DNA from: Rheinheimera sp.
GTDB taxonomy: Bacteria; Pseudomonadota; Gammaproteobacteria; Enterobacterales; Alteromonadaceae
NCBI RefSeq assembly: GCF_020217005.1
Contig: NZ_JAIWOI010000168.1
Span: 1 to 10,000, forward strand
DNA: 10,000 nucleotides
Direction of reading: 5' to 3'
Shown here: one piece after another, positions 1 through 6,860 of the stretch
How positions within the stretch are numbered: the first letter of the stretch is position 1
How the letters are laid out: each line of letters starts with the position of its first letter
Program-made: the position numbers and the translations under genes
The notes under the pieces: model-generated
Databases searched by the model: none
What the model saw: the letters and a program-made list of their open reading frames with translations, nothing else
Told to the model about the DNA's origin: nothing

Positions 1-228
1 CCCCCAATCCTGCAGAACCGCCTGAGCAAAGTGATTCACACCTTCAGCCGTCGATAGATCGGCAGCTATATAGCTGACCCCATCTATCGGCTGCGCTGGC
101 AAAGTGCGCGCGGATGTCGCTACCCTGGCACCAGCATCCACAAGAGTTTTCACGACAGCGGCGCCCAGGCCCAGCGTGCCACCGGTCACAACTGCCCGCA
201 GGCCATTCAGATGAAGATCAAAGCTCAT
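1..228 (-). CDS. Short-chain dehydrogenase/reductase, N-terminal part (cut by window edge)
   Basis: The first 76 codons are present; the rest lies before base 1. The start is ATG (complement of 226-228), preceded by GGAG (complement of 237-240) at 8 nt spacing. The protein begins MSFDLHLNGLRAVVTGG and carries the Rossmann dinucleotide-binding motif TGGTLGLG at about residues 15-22. This is the TGxxxGxG signature of classical SDRs that bind NAD(P)H. A later acidic residue in AADLS (about 58-62) fits the D-L position that contacts the adenine ring in this family. The catalytic Tyr-xxx-Lys lies outside the window, so the substrate cannot be predicted. The start codon overlaps the stop of the SnoaL-like gene as ATGA, which implies translational coupling and a shared mRNA. 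The LysR gene diverging from the pair is a likely regulator. Confidence 0.88.
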   Translation of the reverse strand, partial: MSFDLHLNGLRAVVTGGTLGLGAAVVKTLVDAGARVATSARTLPAQPIDGVSYIAADLSTAEGVNHFAQAVLQDWG

Positions 229-551
229 ACTGTTATCTCCAGTGATGCGATCAGGCCGCTTTCCAGACGAAAGCGGTAGGACAGAACGATCGGGCTGCCG
301 GGGAAATTGCCAGTGACTTTGGCGCGGACGAGTTGGAAGCCGTCCTCCTGCTCAATAGCGAACGGTACGCTCGTCGCGCTGTACTTAGCCGATGCCTCGG
401 CCATAAAGGTCTTGATGGCGTTGATCCCGGTGTAGGTGTGACCAACATCCTTCATCACGGCTTGCGCCGTGAAACAATGCGCCAAGGCCTCAGGGTTATG
501 TTCTGCAGCGAAATACGCGGCTATTGGTTCGGGCAAAGCTAAAGTAGACAT
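225..551 (-). CDS. SnoaL-like / NTF2-like small protein
   Basis: A 108-residue protein resembling the SnoaL-like/nuclear transport factor 2 superfamily: alpha+beta cone proteins that act as small isomerases, cyclases, hydrolases or binding proteins, often dimeric. Visible family-like features are the N-terminal helices (IAAYFAAEHN), a segment with ALAHCFTAQAVMKDVGHTY followed by a G-I-x-A-I helix, and closing strands ending in YRFRLESGLIASLEITV. No signal peptide or membrane segment is present, so it should be cytoplasmic. The ATG at 551 is chosen because AAGGAG (complement of 558-563) lies 6 nt upstream. The TGA stop overlaps the SDR start by 4 bp. Pairs of an SDR and a SnoaL-like protein under a divergent LysR regulator are common in proteobacteria, but their substrates are mostly unknown. 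The family is likely; the reaction is not predictable. Confidence 0.8.
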   Translation of the reverse strand: MSTLALPEPIAAYFAAEHNPEALAHCFTAQAVMKDVGHTYTGINAIKTFMAEASAKYSATSVPFAIEQEDGFQLVRAKVTGNFPGSPIVLSYRFRLESGLIASLEITV

Positions 552-574
552 GATGAACTCCTTGGTTAGGAAAG

Positions 575-608
575 TTCACACTATGCTCCCTTGCATTACC
601 TTAGTGAA
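575..608. promoter_or_regulatory. Candidate LysR operator in the divergent spacer
   Basis: Two inverted repeats sit in the 98-bp spacer between the divergent genes: TTCAC (575-579) with GTGAA (604-608), and inside them ATGC (583-586) with GCAT (593-596). They overlap the candidate promoter of the SnoaL-SDR operon. LysR-type regulators usually bind dyads in such spacers, but neither repeat is a clean T-N11-A box, so this is a weak proposal. Confidence 0.25.
580..608 (-). promoter_or_regulatory. Candidate sigma70 promoter for the SnoaL-SDR operon
   Basis: On the minus strand TTCACT (603-608) and CATAGT (580-585) are 17 bp apart, each matching 4 of 6 consensus bases. The expected start is about 20 nt before the ribosome binding site of the SnoaL-like gene. 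This is by-eye matching only. Confidence 0.35.
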
Positions 609-649
609 TACCGCACAATCAGGATGGGTTATGTAGGAAATAATATATA

Positions 650-1576
650 ATGCGTGGATCCGATTTCGCTGAGCTAAAGGCCTTCGTGGCTGTCGTAGAG
701 CGTCAGAGCTTTGCCCGGGCAGCAGAACATTTGGGCCTATCACCTTCAGCTCTTAGTCAGACTATCCGGCAGTTGGAAGGCCGCATAGGCGCGCGCCTGC
801 TGAATCGTACAACCCGTAGTGTTGCGCCATCAGCCAGTGGCGAACAGCTTTACATGCGTATAGCTCCATTGTTTCGGGAGATCTCAAATGCTGTTGCCGA
901 TGTCAGTGAAGCAACAGGTCAGGTCAGCGGCACACTTCGTATCAACACGCTGGGGATTGCAGCGAGAACTATCATTGCGCCCAGACTTGCACGTTTCCAT
1001 CAAGTACACCCAGACGTGATTCTCGACATAGTTGTCGACGACTCGCTGACTGATATTGTCGCTGGCCGCTTTGATGCGGGCATTCGCGTTGGTGGAAAGC
1101 TGGAGAAAGACATGGTTGCCGTCCGCCTGACGCCAGATCTGAACATGGTTGCGGTAGCATCCCCAGACTACCTCAGACGTTTTGGTACACCGAAGTCACC
1201 TGCCGAATTACATCAGCATCAGTGCATAAACTGGCGGCTACAAATGGACGGCAGAAACCACCGCTGGGAGTTTAATAATCAAGGACAACGACTGGAAGTT
1301 GCAGTGGAAGGCCCGGTTGTAACCAATAATGCCGACATCGGCATTGCTGCTGCGCTAAGCGGGCTCGGCATTGCCTATCACTTTGAACGAGACGGTGTGA
1401 GTGAACTGTTGGCACTGGGACGGCTGATTCAAGTCCTCCCGGACTGGTCGATTTCACGCCCGGGCTTGTATCTGTACTATCCTAGCCGACAGCATAGGCC
1501 GGCCTTGCTCGGTGCTTTTATCGACTGCCTATTGGATAGAAAACCCTTCGACCAACTGCAGACTCTGGCTATTTGA
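650..1576 (+). CDS. LysR-type transcriptional regulator
   Basis: A 308-residue protein of the usual LysR length. Residues about 4-63 form the winged helix-turn-helix DNA-binding domain, with the conserved pattern FARAAEHLGLSPSALSQTIR followed by LEGRIGARLLNRTTR. After a linker helix (about 64-88), residues about 90-298 form the periplasmic-binding-protein-like effector domain. This includes the start LRINTLGIAA and the GRFDAGIRVG segment typical of the CrgA-like subgroup. The ATG at 650 matches where homologs start; the upstream AGGAA (about 635-639) is rather far, at about 10 nt, so translation may be modest. It diverges from the SnoaL/SDR pair, the classical arrangement in which a LysR protein controls the neighbouring operon and itself. 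The inducer is unknown. Base composition of this gene and its two neighbours appears more G+C-rich than the downstream genes. Confidence 0.93.
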   Translation: MRGSDFAELKAFVAVVERQSFARAAEHLGLSPSALSQTIRQLEGRIGARLLNRTTRSVAPSASGEQLYMRIAPLFREISNAVADVSEATGQVSGTLRINTLGIAARTIIAPRLARFHQVHPDVILDIVVDDSLTDIVAGRFDAGIRVGGKLEKDMVAVRLTPDLNMVAVASPDYLRRFGTPKSPAELHQHQCINWRLQMDGRNHRWEFNNQGQRLEVAVEGPVVTNNADIGIAAALSGLGIAYHFERDGVSELLALGRLIQVLPDWSISRPGLYLYYPSRQHRPALLGAFIDCLLDRKPFDQLQTLAI

Positions 1577-1628
1577 AGCGGATTAGTACTCACTTTGTGC
1601 CCGCCTCTGCACCAGCTCCAGGTTTTTG

Positions 1629-1656
1629 GAATGTGCTTCCAGTACATTCTTGATTT
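1629..1656 (+). terminator. Weak candidate terminator after the LysR gene
   Basis: GAATGTGC (1629-1636) pairs with GTACATTC (1642-1649) as an 8-bp stem with one G-U pair and a 5-nt loop, followed by TTGATTTTG. The stem is AT-rich and the T tract is interrupted, so it is a weak candidate. Confidence 0.3.
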
Positions 1657-1669
1657 TGATAATACCAAA

Positions 1670-1692
1670 GGGGCGGATACAAAACCCGCCCC
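1670..1692. terminator. GC-rich hairpin between converging genes
   Basis: GGGGCGG (1670-1676) and CCGCCCC (1686-1692) form a 7-bp all-GC stem with a 9-nt loop. It lies 10 bp beyond the stop of the M61 peptidase gene and about 94 bp beyond the LysR stop, in a convergent spacer. On the minus strand the stem is followed by only TTT, on the plus strand by AACATTTC. It probably terminates the peptidase transcript and may act both ways, but the T tracts are short. Confidence 0.5.
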
Positions 1693-1701
1693 AACATTTC
1701 A

Positions 1702-3468
1702 TTAAAGATCTACCCCCAACCATGCCTGATGCATAGCCTTTTGCTGACGGCTTGGTTTAGCTACCGGCACTACTTTACCTGCGCCTTTAGGCTGGTCGGC
1801 CAATACCAGTGGCTGATGCTGTAAACGGCCCTGGCGGAAGTAACTGATTTGTACTTTGTCGCCTGCTTTGAAATCTTTTAGGCGTTCAGCCAAATCGGCT
1901 TTGAGTTGTAAACCATTGACTGCCACGATCAAATCCTCTGAGGTAAAACCCGCTTTCCAGGCAGGGCTGTCACGCTCAACTCGTTGTACCAAGGCAAAAC
2001 CATTTTTGCTCTCTGCCGAGATACCAGAGAAGGTTTCTCGCTCCTTGTCTTGTTGCCACTGCAGACCAAAACTGGCCAATAGCTTTTCGATATCAAAGTT
2101 CAAAGGACGTTCTACTTGCTGTTGCCACCACGAATTTTGATCTTCACCTGTCAGCTCTGAAGCGATAGCTATCACGTCTTTTGCAGTAAAAGCTGTGGTT
2201 TTACCAAAACGCTGATAAAGCTGATTATGCAGTTCTCGGTAGCTGGCTTTGTGACCTGACTGTTTTAAAATCAGCTCATCCATCAGCCAACTGGCGATAT
2301 AACCCTCTGAGTAGATATTCACACCAAAGTTGGTGCCATGATCGCCACCTAAGCTAATCCAGCTATCAAAACTACTTTCAGACACAGACTGTACCAAACG
2401 CCCTGGCGTGTGCATAAACTTGTCCAGCCGTTTTGCCAAATCTTTGTAAAACTCTTCTTTAGTCATTAAACCTGCGCGCAGCAGCAGCTGGTTCTGGAAA
2501 TAACTGGTGGAGCCCTCAGAAATCCACAACAACTTGCTATAGTTAGGGTTCAGGTAGTCATAAGGCACTAATTCGGCAGGCCTGTAGGCTTTGACGTTCC
2601 AGGTGTGCACCAGCTCATGAGAGGCTGTGCTTAAAAACGCCAGATAATCGTCTCTTTTGCCAAAGGTGAATCTGTCTCTTTGGATCACTGTCGAATTTAA
2701 ATGCTCAGTCGCGCCGCGGGCGCCATCAGTGGCATGCACAATAAACACATAACGCTGGTAAGGATAGCCCTGCCAGATTGAATCTGTTTGTTGTACCAGT
2801 TTCTCTAAGTCTTTTTGCATTTGGGTAGCGTTGTAGTTACCTTGGCCCCAAATCACTAAGTCATAATCACGACCATCAGCAGCAAAGGTTAAATGCTGGT
2901 TGATGCCTGTTTCAATTGGAGAATCAGCTAACACATCATAATTCGCAGCAACAAATTGATGCTCGTTACCGCCTTTAGCCATTCCAGAGAATGAACGCCA
3001 GCCAGCCGGCACATTCAACTGCACTGACACAGCTTCAGATTTTTGTTCGTGGCTGAACATTAAAAAAGCGCTGGAATTGATATAAGCATGAGTTTCATCA
3101 ATATGACGGGTACGTTCGCCCAACTCGTTGGCATAAACACTGTATTGCACTACGACTTTACCGATGGCTGTTGGCTCTAAAGTCCAGCTGCTTTTTTCAG
3201 TTTTCTGCCAGTTTATAGCTTTCCCCTGAGCATCCACAGCGCTGAAGCCAGTCACACCTTTGGCTAAATCCAGGATCTGATACTTACCACTGCGCCATGC
3301 TGGCAGCATTAAGGTCAGGGGTTTTGCCTCTGTCGCCTGCAGTTCAACCCGTACTTGCGCCAGATGATGCTGTGGTTCAGTGATACTAATCTGATAGTTC
3401 ACTTGAGCCCAACTGTAGGAAGAACTGACCATTATGATCAGTCCATAAAAAACTTTCAGAAATCTCAC
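1702..3468 (-). CDS. Secreted M61-family metallopeptidase with PDZ domain
   Basis: A 588-residue protein of the M61 (glycyl aminopeptidase) family: zinc peptidases with an N-terminal beta domain, a thermolysin-like catalytic domain and a C-terminal PDZ domain. The start MRFLKVFYGLIIMVSSSYSW with a likely cleavage after Ala21 is a Sec signal peptide, so it acts in the periplasm or outside. Residues about 24-200 are the beta domain. The catalytic motif is HELVH at 284-288, with the third zinc ligand Glu318 in WISEG and the family motif GATEHLNST at 252-260. The PDZ region spans about 485-545. The start is GTG, chosen because GGAGG (complement of 3476-3480) sits 7 nt upstream and the signal peptide follows directly; an internal Met13 would destroy the signal peptide. 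It is a single-gene unit, convergent with the LysR gene. M61 enzymes prefer N-terminal Gly or Ala; the physiological substrate here is unknown. Confidence 0.93.
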   Translation of the reverse strand: MRFLKVFYGLIIMVSSSYSWAQVNYQISITEPQHHLAQVRVELQATEAKPLTLMLPAWRSGKYQILDLAKGVTGFSAVDAQGKAINWQKTEKSSWTLEPTAIGKVVVQYSVYANELGERTRHIDETHAYINSSAFLMFSHEQKSEAVSVQLNVPAGWRSFSGMAKGGNEHQFVAANYDVLADSPIETGINQHLTFAADGRDYDLVIWGQGNYNATQMQKDLEKLVQQTDSIWQGYPYQRYVFIVHATDGARGATEHLNSTVIQRDRFTFGKRDDYLAFLSTASHELVHTWNVKAYRPAELVPYDYLNPNYSKLLWISEGSTSYFQNQLLLRAGLMTKEEFYKDLAKRLDKFMHTPGRLVQSVSESSFDSWISLGGDHGTNFGVNIYSEGYIASWLMDELILKQSGHKASYRELHNQLYQRFGKTTAFTAKDVIAIASELTGEDQNSWWQQQVERPLNFDIEKLLASFGLQWQQDKERETFSGISAESKNGFALVQRVERDSPAWKAGFTSEDLIVAVNGLQLKADLAERLKDFKAGDKVQISYFRQGRLQHQPLVLADQPKGAGKVVPVAKPSRQQKAMHQAWLGVDL

Positions 3469-3597
3469 GCTTTAACCTCCACATCCAAAATTGAAAAAAA
3501 ACCATAAATTCAAACAAATAGCGAACTAAATCCTATAAACAACCTGATTAAAGCGACCAGATTTATGTAACCCATCATGTACTATTACAATTTAACT

Positions 3598-3626
3598 TTT
3601 ACTTTTAGTTCAAATTCTGTTCTAAT
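3598..3626 (+). promoter_or_regulatory. Candidate sigma70 promoter of the small transcription unit
   Basis: TTTACT (3598-3603) and TCTAAT (3621-3626) are 17 bp apart and match 4/6 and 5/6 consensus bases. Transcription would begin near 3633, exactly where a 5' hairpin begins. A direct repeat ACTTTT ACTTTT (3595-3606) overlaps the -35 box. Confidence 0.5.
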
Positions 3627-3680
3627 GCTTAGCGTCCTGACAGGGACGACCCTATTAACTTCAGATTAAAAGTGATCAAG

Positions 3681-3743
3681 ATGAACTATCTAACCTCTGC
3701 TGAAGAACAAAGCTGGTTACCTTACTATTTAACTAAAAAGTAA
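3681..3743 (+). CDS. Possible 20-residue small protein or leader peptide
   Basis: ATG to TAA encodes MNYLTSAEEQSWLPYYLTKK, rich in aromatic residues (three Tyr, one Trp) and without a membrane segment. Upstream, GTGATC (3672-3677) can pair with the GAUCAC of the usual 16S rRNA 3' end. It lies in the register expected for the 3' part of an extended Shine-Dalgarno sequence, but there is no AGGAGG core. The ORF lies entirely between a candidate promoter and a strong terminator, the main reason to consider it. A 20-codon ORF can easily occur by chance, so confidence is low; no function can be assigned. Confidence 0.3.
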   Translation: MNYLTSAEEQSWLPYYLTKK

Positions 3744-3777
3744 CCACAAAAACATACCCTACATAATTGCTGATCTG

Positions 3778-3802
3778 AAGCGGACTTTTAGTCCGCTTTT
3801 TT
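3778..3802 (+). terminator. Strong rho-independent terminator
   Basis: AAGCGGACT (3778-3786) and AGTCCGCTT (3790-3798) form a perfect 9-bp stem with a TTT loop, running into TTTTTT (3797-3802) and a second TTTT (3805-3808). It ends transcription coming from the left on the plus strand, where the only candidate gene is the small unit starting near 3633. On the minus strand the stem lacks a T tract. Confidence 0.85.
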
Positions 3803-3894
3803 CATTTTGTGCCAGATTCTGCTGTCGCTTTTATCATTATTGCAGATATACTTAGCTCAAACAGCGCGGATTCTGTACGTGGGGAATTATTCTG

Positions 3895-5448
3895 GTGGCC
3901 GAGCAGCAAAGTGATGTAAAACAACAGCTGGCAAATGCAGTCAAAGCGCGTAAGCAGCTGGAAGATACTTATGAAAGTCAGTTTAAAATCCTGTCCCAAT
4001 TTGTCTCCAGACTTTCCCTCGCCTGCAAAGGTATTGATATAGATCTCGACAATAAGTTGGCGCGTCTACGTCAGGAATTTGCCAAAGGTACAGATTTAGA
4101 GAAAATTCTGCCTTTGGTCGAAAGTGCAGTTGAAGCACTGAAAAGTCTTGAATCCCGCCAGCTTTCAGACCTAAAGAAAGCACAAAGTACCTTAACAGAT
4201 GCCGGAAAACTACTGCAAAAACAACGTGGCTTGCCCGATCAGTTAAGACGTGACTTGAGGGAGTTGTTAAGTAAAGTAGAAGAGCCCTCTGCAACAGTGC
4301 AGGCCTTTTTACCACATTTAACTCATTTGACTGAGTTGTATCAGTCGGCTCTGGCCACTAAACAACAAAGTGAACAAAGCAACAGTTCGGATGACAATAA
4401 GTACCAGTCTATTTGCCGTCAAATATCTATAGAACTGACTAACCTATTGAGTGAACTGGCTTTTGAGGGTAAATACGGTCAGGATATAGAAAAAATCCGC
4501 CTGACTTTATTGTCTGATGTCAGCATCGAATCTTTGCTTGAATCCTGCTTACGCACTATTGAAATTATTATTGCGTCAGTCACTGATGAACGTCAGTCGG
4601 CTCAACACTTCCTGCTGAAGTTAAATGAAGCCCTGACCGGTGTGCAGCAAGCTGTAGTTTCCTCGCTGAATAATTCCAATAGCATCAAAGAGAAAATGCT
4701 GCTGTTGAACCAGCAGATAGAACTACAAATTACCAATTTAACGGCGGACACTAAGTCTGCTACCTCGCTGGAGCAGTTACAGTCTCTGGTCAGTACTAAA
4801 CTTGGCGCTATTACCACCTCATTGCGTGAAAAAGAACAGCTCGAAAGGGATGAGCGCGAGATGATGCTCAGTACCTTACGCCAAATGGAATCCCGTTTAT
4901 CAGAGTTGGAACAGGAAGCAACACAATTTAAAAAACGTCTGGCCGAACAGAAATTCAGAAGCCTGCAGGATGCCTTAACAGAATTGCCTAACAGAGCTGC
5001 TTTTGATGAACGTTTTGAACTGGAGATACGCCGCGCTCAGCGTTACGGTAAACCTTTGGCTATAGCTTTGGCTGACGTCGACCATTTTAAACAGATTAAT
5101 GATAACTATGGCCACAGTGCTGGTGACAAAACGCTGAAAGTGATAGCTCAGGCGTTAAAACAAAGCTTACGTGAGACGGATTTTATCGCCCGCTACGGTG
5201 GTGAAGAGTTTATTATTTTGTTCCCGGAAACACATTTATCTGAACTTAAAGTACCTCTGAATAATCTGAAGGACAGGATCAAAAAAATTCCGTTTAAATT
5301 CAAAGACCAAAATGTTCCCATTTCCATTTCATTTGGTGCGACAGAACTCAAAAGCTCCGATAACAACAGAGCGGCATTTGACCGAGCGGATGAGGCTTTA
5401 TACGAAGCCAAACGTGCAGGCAGAGATTTAGTCGTACTGAAAAGCTGA
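3895..5448 (+). CDS. Diguanylate cyclase (GGDEF) with long helical N-terminal region
   Basis: A 517-residue soluble protein. The C-terminal GGDEF domain (about 355-517) makes cyclic di-GMP from two GTP. It begins with DALTELPNR (359-367), contains metal and substrate segment LADVDHFKQIND with Asp394, and has the active-site signature GGEEF at 435-439, a functional variant. The inhibitory I-site RETD (426-429) stands exactly five residues before the signature, so product feedback inhibition is expected. Residues 1-355 are predicted helical, with a charged coiled-coil-like stretch at about 305-355. They have no membrane segment or sensor domain that I recognise; this part may dimerise and receive a signal. 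The start is GTG, chosen because GGGGA (3881-3885) lies 9 nt upstream and no in-frame ATG precedes it. The terminator at 3778-3802 separates it from the small unit upstream unless read through. ppnN follows after 55 bp with no terminator between. Confidence 0.93.
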   Translation: MAEQQSDVKQQLANAVKARKQLEDTYESQFKILSQFVSRLSLACKGIDIDLDNKLARLRQEFAKGTDLEKILPLVESAVEALKSLESRQLSDLKKAQSTLTDAGKLLQKQRGLPDQLRRDLRELLSKVEEPSATVQAFLPHLTHLTELYQSALATKQQSEQSNSSDDNKYQSICRQISIELTNLLSELAFEGKYGQDIEKIRLTLLSDVSIESLLESCLRTIEIIIASVTDERQSAQHFLLKLNEALTGVQQAVVSSLNNSNSIKEKMLLLNQQIELQITNLTADTKSATSLEQLQSLVSTKLGAITTSLREKEQLERDEREMMLSTLRQMESRLSELEQEATQFKKRLAEQKFRSLQDALTELPNRAAFDERFELEIRRAQRYGKPLAIALADVDHFKQINDNYGHSAGDKTLKVIAQALKQSLRETDFIARYGGEEFIILFPETHLSELKVPLNNLKDRIKKIPFKFKDQNVPISISFGATELKSSDNNRAAFDRADEALYEAKRAGRDLVVLKS

Positions 5449-5503
5449 ACAACCTGAACTTGGGTTAAGTAGCGGCACAAGCCGGGTCATAAGGAAGTAA
5501 TCT

Positions 5504-6859
5504 ATGCATGTACAACTGAATCCTTTAGGCGCTATGGCGCTTTTATCTCAACTTGAAGTTGACCGTCTGAAAAACAACACCAGCTCTGACGCCTTTAACT
5601 TATTCCGCAATTGTTGCCTTGCAGTGCTGAACGTGGGCAGCCACACAGACAGCTCAAGTGAAATTTACGACCAATACAAAGACTTTGAAGTCAACTTATT
5701 GGCCCGTGAGCGCGGCATCAAAATTGAGTTATTTAATCCACCTCAAAGCGCTTTTGTCGATGGTCAGATTATCCGTGGTATTCATGAACATTTATTTGCT
5801 GTACTGCGCGACATTCTGTTTTTCCACACCCAACTGACTCACGCCAACCGACTTGACCTGCAAAACAGCGACCATATTACCCATACGGTGTATGACATTT
5901 TGCGTAATGCCCGTGTCATAGATTCCGCAGTAGAACCCAATATGATTGTCTGCTGGGGTGGCCACTCTATTAACGAGGCCGAATACAAATACACGAAAGA
6001 AGTGGGCTATCAGTTAGGTTTACGTGGCCTGGATATCTGCACAGGTTGTGGCCCTGGCGCCATGAAAGGCCCAATGAAAGGCGCAACCATTGGTCACGCC
6101 AAGCAGCGTAATACCAAAGGCCGTTATTTAGGTTTAACAGAACCCAGCATTATTGCAGCTGAGCCACCAAACCCTATAGTTAACGAATTGGTGATTTTGC
6201 CTGATATAGAAAAACGGCTGGAAGCTTTTATCCGGGTTGCTCATGGCATTATTATTTTCCCGGGTGGCGCAGGCACAGCTGAAGAGTTGCTGTATTTGTT
6301 AGGCATTATGCTGCATGAGAAAAACAAAGATCAGAAACTGCCTGTGATACTGACAGGGCCACAACAAAGCGCGGCCTACTTTGCTGAATTAGCCAGTTTC
6401 ATAGAACAAACCTTAGGTAAAGAGGCCCTGAGCCTGATTGAAATCATCATAGACGATCCGGCTTTGGTCGCTAAGCGCCTGAAACAAGGCTGTGCTGAAG
6501 TAAGGCAATATCGTAAAAGTTGTGGTGACGCCTACCACTTTAACTGGACTTTGCATATTGACCCTGACTTCCAGCATCCTTTTGCGCCAACTCACCAAAA
6601 TATGGCGTCTTTGGATCTACACCTTGAACAGGACAAAGCCAAATTAGCCGCTCATTTGCGCCGGGCGTTTTCTGGCATAGTAGCAGGCAACGTCAAAGAT
6701 GAAGGCTTGAGAGCCATCAAACAACATGGCCCCTTCAAGCTGTCAGGCGAACCGGCGTTAATGAGCCTGATGGATAAGTTACTGCAGGCTTTTGTCGAAC
6801 AAGGCCGGATGAAACTGCCTGGTTCAAAGTATGAGCCTTGTTATCAAATCCTGAACTGA
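5504..6859 (+). CDS. ppnN: Pyrimidine/purine nucleotide 5'-monophosphate nucleosidase
   Basis: A 451-residue protein closely resembling E. coli PpnN (YgdH, 454 residues) along its whole length. It hydrolyses nucleoside 5'-monophosphates to the free base and ribose 5-phosphate, feeding nucleotide salvage. The E. coli enzyme is a tetramer stimulated by (p)ppGpp. Layout: an N-terminal domain (about 1-140, DUF4478 type), a central LOG/lysine-decarboxylase-like Rossmann domain with [28 protein letters not shown] and the catalytic-site motif PGGAGTAEE (253-261), and a C-terminal DUF3412 domain containing [14 protein letters not shown] and ending in [15 protein letters not shown]. The ATG at 5504 has AAGGAAG (5491-5497) 6 nt upstream, the strongest ribosome binding site of this gene group. 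xni starts 1 nt after the stop. In E. coli ppnN and xni are also near neighbours, which supports orthology. Confidence 0.97.
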   Translation: MHVQLNPLGAMALLSQLEVDRLKNNTSSDAFNLFRNCCLAVLNVGSHTDSSSEIYDQYKDFEVNLLARERGIKIELFNPPQSAFVDGQIIRGIHEHLFAVLRDILFFHTQLTHANRLDLQNSDHITHTVYDILRNARVIDSAVEPNMIVCWGGHSINEAEYKYTKEVGYQLGLRGLDICTGCGPGAMKGPMKGATIGHAKQRNTKGRYLGLTEPSIIAAEPPNPIVNELVILPDIEKRLEAFIRVAHGIIIFPGGAGTAEELLYLLGIMLHEKNKDQKLPVILTGPQQSAAYFAELASFIEQTLGKEALSLIEIIIDDPALVAKRLKQGCAEVRQYRKSCGDAYHFNWTLHIDPDFQHPFAPTHQNMASLDLHLEQDKAKLAAHLRRAFSGIVAGNVKDEGLRAIKQHGPFKLSGEPALMSLMDKLLQAFVEQGRMKLPGSKYEPCYQILN

Positions 6860-6860
6860 C

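Larger units (their letters stand above)
3633..3802 (+). ncRNA. Putative small RNA or leader transcript
   Basis: About 170 nt lie between the candidate promoter and the intrinsic terminator, with no long gene in them. The RNA would begin with CGTCCT (3633-3638) pairing with GGGACG (3643-3648), a 6-bp hairpin with a GACA loop and one G-U pair. An alternative hairpin AGGG (3642-3645) with CCCT (3650-3653) closes an ACGA loop and excludes the first. CTTCAGAT (3659-3666) is fully complementary to ATCTGAAG (3773-3780), bringing the 5' part next to the terminator. A 20-codon ORF occupies 3681-3743. The unit could be a regulatory RNA, an mRNA for a small protein, or an attenuated leader of the diguanylate cyclase gene 92 nt downstream. 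I do not recognise it as a known RNA family. Confidence 0.4.
3469..3894. other. 426-bp intergenic region with a small transcription unit
   Basis: The left part (3481-3590) is AT-rich, includes a run of eight or nine A residues at about 3493-3501, and must hold the promoter of the minus-strand M61 gene, although no convincing -35/-10 pair was found. The right part holds a plus-strand unit: promoter, 5' hairpins, a 20-codon ORF and a strong terminator, described separately. Between the terminator and the diguanylate cyclase, TATACT (3847-3852) is a possible -10 box but lacks a good -35. Nothing resembling a tRNA or insertion sequence was seen. Confidence 0.7.

Noticed and set aside
333..542. 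Plus-strand ORF opposite the SnoaL-like gene
   Set aside because: It has no family resemblance or ribosome binding site; it mirrors the coding bias of the real gene on the other strand.
646..651. Perfect TATAAT before the LysR gene
   Set aside because: It overlaps the ATG itself and has no -35 box 17 bp upstream; a transcript from it would start inside the coding region.
3633..3680. Guanidine-II riboswitch
   Set aside because: Only one ACGR hairpin with a 4-bp stem is present, and the downstream genes are not guanidine exporters or carboxylases.
3633..3894. c-di-GMP (GEMM) riboswitch in front of the diguanylate cyclase
   Set aside because: The conserved GEMM core and tetraloop-receptor elements are not visible in this region.
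5473..5484. CGGC-ACAA-GCCG hairpin between the cyclase and ppnN as a terminator
   Set aside because: Only 4 bp and no T tract follows; it cannot be expected to stop transcription.
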